Below, one piece after another: positions 61,912-64,000 of a DNA stretch of 64,000 nt. The position numbers were made by a program, and so were the translations under genes. Every line of letters starts with the position of its first letter. The stretch's first letter is position 1. The notes beneath the pieces are model-generated. The model had not been told where the DNA came from, made no database searches, and saw only the letters and a program-made list of their open reading frames with translations. The stretch covers positions 1 to 64,000 of the forward strand of contig NZ_JAUVVF010000009.1 in assembly GCF_030604785.1 (NCBI RefSeq), read 5' to 3'. Source of the DNA: Paracoccus sp. (in: a-proteobacteria). Its GTDB lineage: Bacteria; Pseudomonadota; Alphaproteobacteria; Rhodobacterales; Rhodobacteraceae.

Positions 61912-63468
61912 ATGACGAACCTTCTTTCGATCATCACCTTCCTGCCGATCGTCGCGGCGGGGATCCTGGCCCTGTTCCTGCGCGGCGATGACGCTGCCGC
62001 GCAGAAGAACGCCAAATGGCTTGCGCTGATCGCGACCAGCGCGACCTTCCTCGTGTCGCTGTTCCTGCTGGCGGGCTTCGACCCCTCGGATACGGGCTTC
62101 CAGTTCGTCGAGGATCACGCCTGGATCATGGGCCTGCGCTACAAGATGGGCGTGGACGGCATCTCGATCCTGTTCGTGATGCTGACCACCTTCCTGATGC
62201 CGCTGACGATCCTGTCCTGCTGGGACGTCAAGCACCGGGTCAAGGAATACATGATCGCCTTCCTCGTTCTGGAAGGCCTGATGATCGGCGTCTTCACGGC
62301 GCTGGACCTGATCCTCTTCTACCTCTTCTTCGAGGCCGGCCTGATCCCGATGTTCCTGATCATCGGCATCTGGGGCGGCAAGGACCGCATCTACGCGAGC
62401 TTCAAGTTCTTCCTCTATACCTTCATCGGCTCGGTCCTGATGCTGGTCGCCATGATCGCCATGGCGCGCACTGCGGGCACCACGGATATCGAGGCGCTGC
62501 TGGCCTTCGATTTCCCCTCGGACACGATGCGGGTTCTGGGGCTGACGGTGATCGGCGGGATGCAGACGCTGCTCTTCCTGGCCTTCTTCGCCAGCTTCGC
62601 GGTCAAGATGCCGATGTGGCCGGTCCACACGTGGCTGCCCGACGCGCATGTTCAGGCGCCCACCGCCGGGTCGGTCGTGCTGGCCGCCGTGCTGCTGAAG
62701 ATGGGCGGCTACGGCTTCATCCGTTTCAGCCTGCCGATGTTCCCGGTGGCCTCGGACCTGATGCAGCCCTTCGTGCTGTGGCTCTCGGCGATCGCCATCG
62801 TCTATACCTCGCTGGTGGCGCTGGCGCAGTCCGACATGAAGAAGCTGATCGCCTATTCGTCGGTCGCCCATATGGGCTATGTGACGATGGGCATCTTCGC
62901 GGCCAACCAGCAGGGGCTGGACGGCGCGATCTTCCAGATGCTGTCGCACGGCTTCATCTCGGGTGCGCTGTTCCTCTGCGTGGGCGTGATCTATGACCGG
63001 ATGCACACGCGCGAGATCGACGCCTATGGCGGTCTGGTGAACCGGATGCCGGTCTATGCGCTGGTCTTCATGTTCTTCACCATGGCGAACGTCGGCCTGC
63101 CCGGCACGTCGGGCTTTGTCGGCGAGTTCCTGACCCTGCTGGGCGTCTTCCGCGCCAATACCTGGGTGGCCTTCGTGGCGGCGACCGGCGTCATCCTGTC
63201 GGCGGGCTATGCGCTGTGGCTCTATCGCCGCGTGACGATGGGGGCGCTGATCAAGGAAAGCCTGAAGACGATCACCGACATGACCCCGCGCGAGAAGTGG
63301 ATCTTCGTGCCGCTGATCGCCATGACCCTGATCCTGGGCGTCTATCCGCGCCTTGTGACCGACATCACCGGCCCGTCGGTCGAGGCGCTGCTGGTGAATT
63401 TCCACGACGCCCTGCCGACCGAGGCCGAGGCAAGCGACGATCTGGCGCAAGCCGCCGTCAGCCATTGA
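61912..63468 (+). CDS. nuoM: NADH-quinone oxidoreductase subunit M
   Basis: ND4-type antiporter-like proton pump, 518 residues, about 14 helices. Seen: [21 protein letters not shown] with the key Glu, [36 protein letters not shown] with the central Lys, and SSVAHMGYV. It closely resembles Nqo13. The start ATG is one base after the nuoL stop region. It is followed after 10 bases by nuoN. Confidence 0.97.
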   Translation: MTNLLSIITFLPIVAAGILALFLRGDDAAAQKNAKWLALIATSATFLVSLFLLAGFDPSDTGFQFVEDHAWIMGLRYKMGVDGISILFVMLTTFLMPLTILSCWDVKHRVKEYMIAFLVLEGLMIGVFTALDLILFYLFFEAGLIPMFLIIGIWGGKDRIYASFKFFLYTFIGSVLMLVAMIAMARTAGTTDIEALLAFDFPSDTMRVLGLTVIGGMQTLLFLAFFASFAVKMPMWPVHTWLPDAHVQAPTAGSVVLAAVLLKMGGYGFIRFSLPMFPVASDLMQPFVLWLSAIAIVYTSLVALAQSDMKKLIAYSSVAHMGYVTMGIFAANQQGLDGAIFQMLSHGFISGALFLCVGVIYDRMHTREIDAYGGLVNRMPVYALVFMFFTMANVGLPGTSGFVGEFLTLLGVFRANTWVAFVAATGVILSAGYALWLYRRVTMGALIKESLKTITDMTPREKWIFVPLIAMTLILGVYPRLVTDITGPSVEALLVNFHDALPTEAEASDDLAQAAVSH

Positions 63469-63478
63469 GGACAGTTTG

Positions 63479-64000
63479 ATGACCGGAATCGATTTCTCCA
63501 CCATCCTGCCCGAGCTTTGGCTGGCCATCTACGCGCTGGCCGCGCTGATGGCGGGCGCCTATTTCGGCAAGGACCAGATCGCGCGGCCGATCCTGTGGGC
63601 CAGCGTTCTGGCGCTGATCGTCGCGGCCTTCTATGTCGGCGTGACCGAGCGGCCGGATCAGGTCTCGTTCTTCGGCATGTTCGCGGATGACGCCTTTGGC
63701 CGCTTTGCCAAGGTGACGGTGCTGCTGTCGGGCGCTGCCGTGCTGGCCATGAGCGCGGATTACATGGACCGCCACGCGCTTCTGCGCTTCGAATATCCGA
63801 TCCTGATCGTGCTGGCCTCGCTTGGCATGATGCTGATGGTGTCCTCGGGCGACCTTCTGACGCTGTATGTCGGGCTCGAACTGCAATCGCTCTCGCTCTA
63901 TGTCGTCGCCTCGATCCGCCGCGACAGCGCCAAATCTTCCGAGGCGGGGCTGAAATACTTCGTGCTGGGCGCGCTCAGCTCGGGCGTGCTGCTCTATGGC
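63479..64000 (+). CDS. nuoN: NADH-quinone oxidoreductase subunit N, 5' part
   Basis: The first 174 codons of the ND2-type antiporter-like subunit, cut by the window edge. Visible: [20 protein letters not shown], then [60 protein letters not shown], containing the conserved Glu of helix 5 and the following Lys. It is in phase to the last base, so it is truncated by the window and not broken. In Paracoccus a birA-like gene follows nuoN; it is outside this view. Confidence 0.95.
   Translation, partial: MTGIDFSTILPELWLAIYALAALMAGAYFGKDQIARPILWASVLALIVAAFYVGVTERPDQVSFFGMFADDAFGRFAKVTVLLSGAAVLAMSADYMDRHALLRFEYPILIVLASLGMMLMVSSGDLLTLYVGLELQSLSLYVVASIRRDSAKSSEAGLKYFVLGALSSGVLLYG

Noticed and set aside
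63479-64000. Truncated nuoN as a pseudogene
   Set aside because: The frame is open to the last base; it is simply cut by the window edge.

Overview
The window reads as a chromosomal segment of a GC-rich alphaproteobacterium of the Rhodobacteraceae, most likely Paracoccus or a close relative. The strongest clues are a complex I (nuo/nqo) operon whose proteins resemble the Paracoccus denitrificans Nqo subunits as I remember them, with extra non-subunit genes between the core genes. Others are a c550-type cytochrome gene next to a cytochrome aa3 subunit I gene, an aerobic CobS/CobT cobaltochelatase, and a GAAC-N7-GAAC SOS box upstream of uvrA. I see no insertion sequence, phage, rRNA or CRISPR. 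The only tRNA is tRNA-Gly(GCC). Family calls are from reading the sequence; no database search was run.

Layout. 1-4.4 kb: ugpBAEC glycerol-3-phosphate ABC transporter on the minus strand, with a Pho-box-like repeat upstream and a 13-bp hairpin between ugpB and ugpA. 4.4-7.3 kb: an ECF sigma factor, its RskA-type anti-sigma and two secreted FAS1 (fasciclin) proteins; both FAS1 genes carry the same promoter-like element at the same spacing. 7.3-10.9 kb: cobS, a periplasmic ORF and cobT. 10.9-14.4 kb: a soluble chemoreceptor, a small membrane protein, a GH25 lysozyme-like lipoprotein and a CPBP protease. 14.4-23.6 kb: aspS, fadD coupled to a BASS-family transporter, a response regulator, methylmalonyl-CoA epimerase, small envelope proteins, a nitroreductase and an M48 lipoprotein.

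23.6-33.3 kb: ilvIH, bpt, glnE, a glycosyltransferase with an N-terminal MshEN-like domain and a CtrA-like box upstream, and carA. 33.4-40.9 kb: yqeY, DUF3008, DUF2244, ctaD, cycA, panCB-lipB, tRNA-Gly and a DUF5671-like membrane protein. 40.9-47.4 kb: SOS-controlled uvrA diverging from pyruvate carboxylase.

47.4-64.0 kb: nuoA-N, running off the right edge inside nuoN. Genes overlap or abut by a few bases, so translation is probably coupled. Five non-canonical genes sit inside the operon: an HhH protein, DUF5337, DUF5333, a lipoprotein and a CMD-family protein. The nuoA leader holds two mutually exclusive stems, one of which would hide the ribosome binding site.

Most of the window is core metabolism. 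The points that best repay follow-up are the nuoA leader switch, the accessory genes inside nuo, the paired ECF promoters of the two FAS1 genes, and the possible CtrA/c-di-GMP control of the glycosyltransferase. No intergenic gap exceeds about 300 bases.
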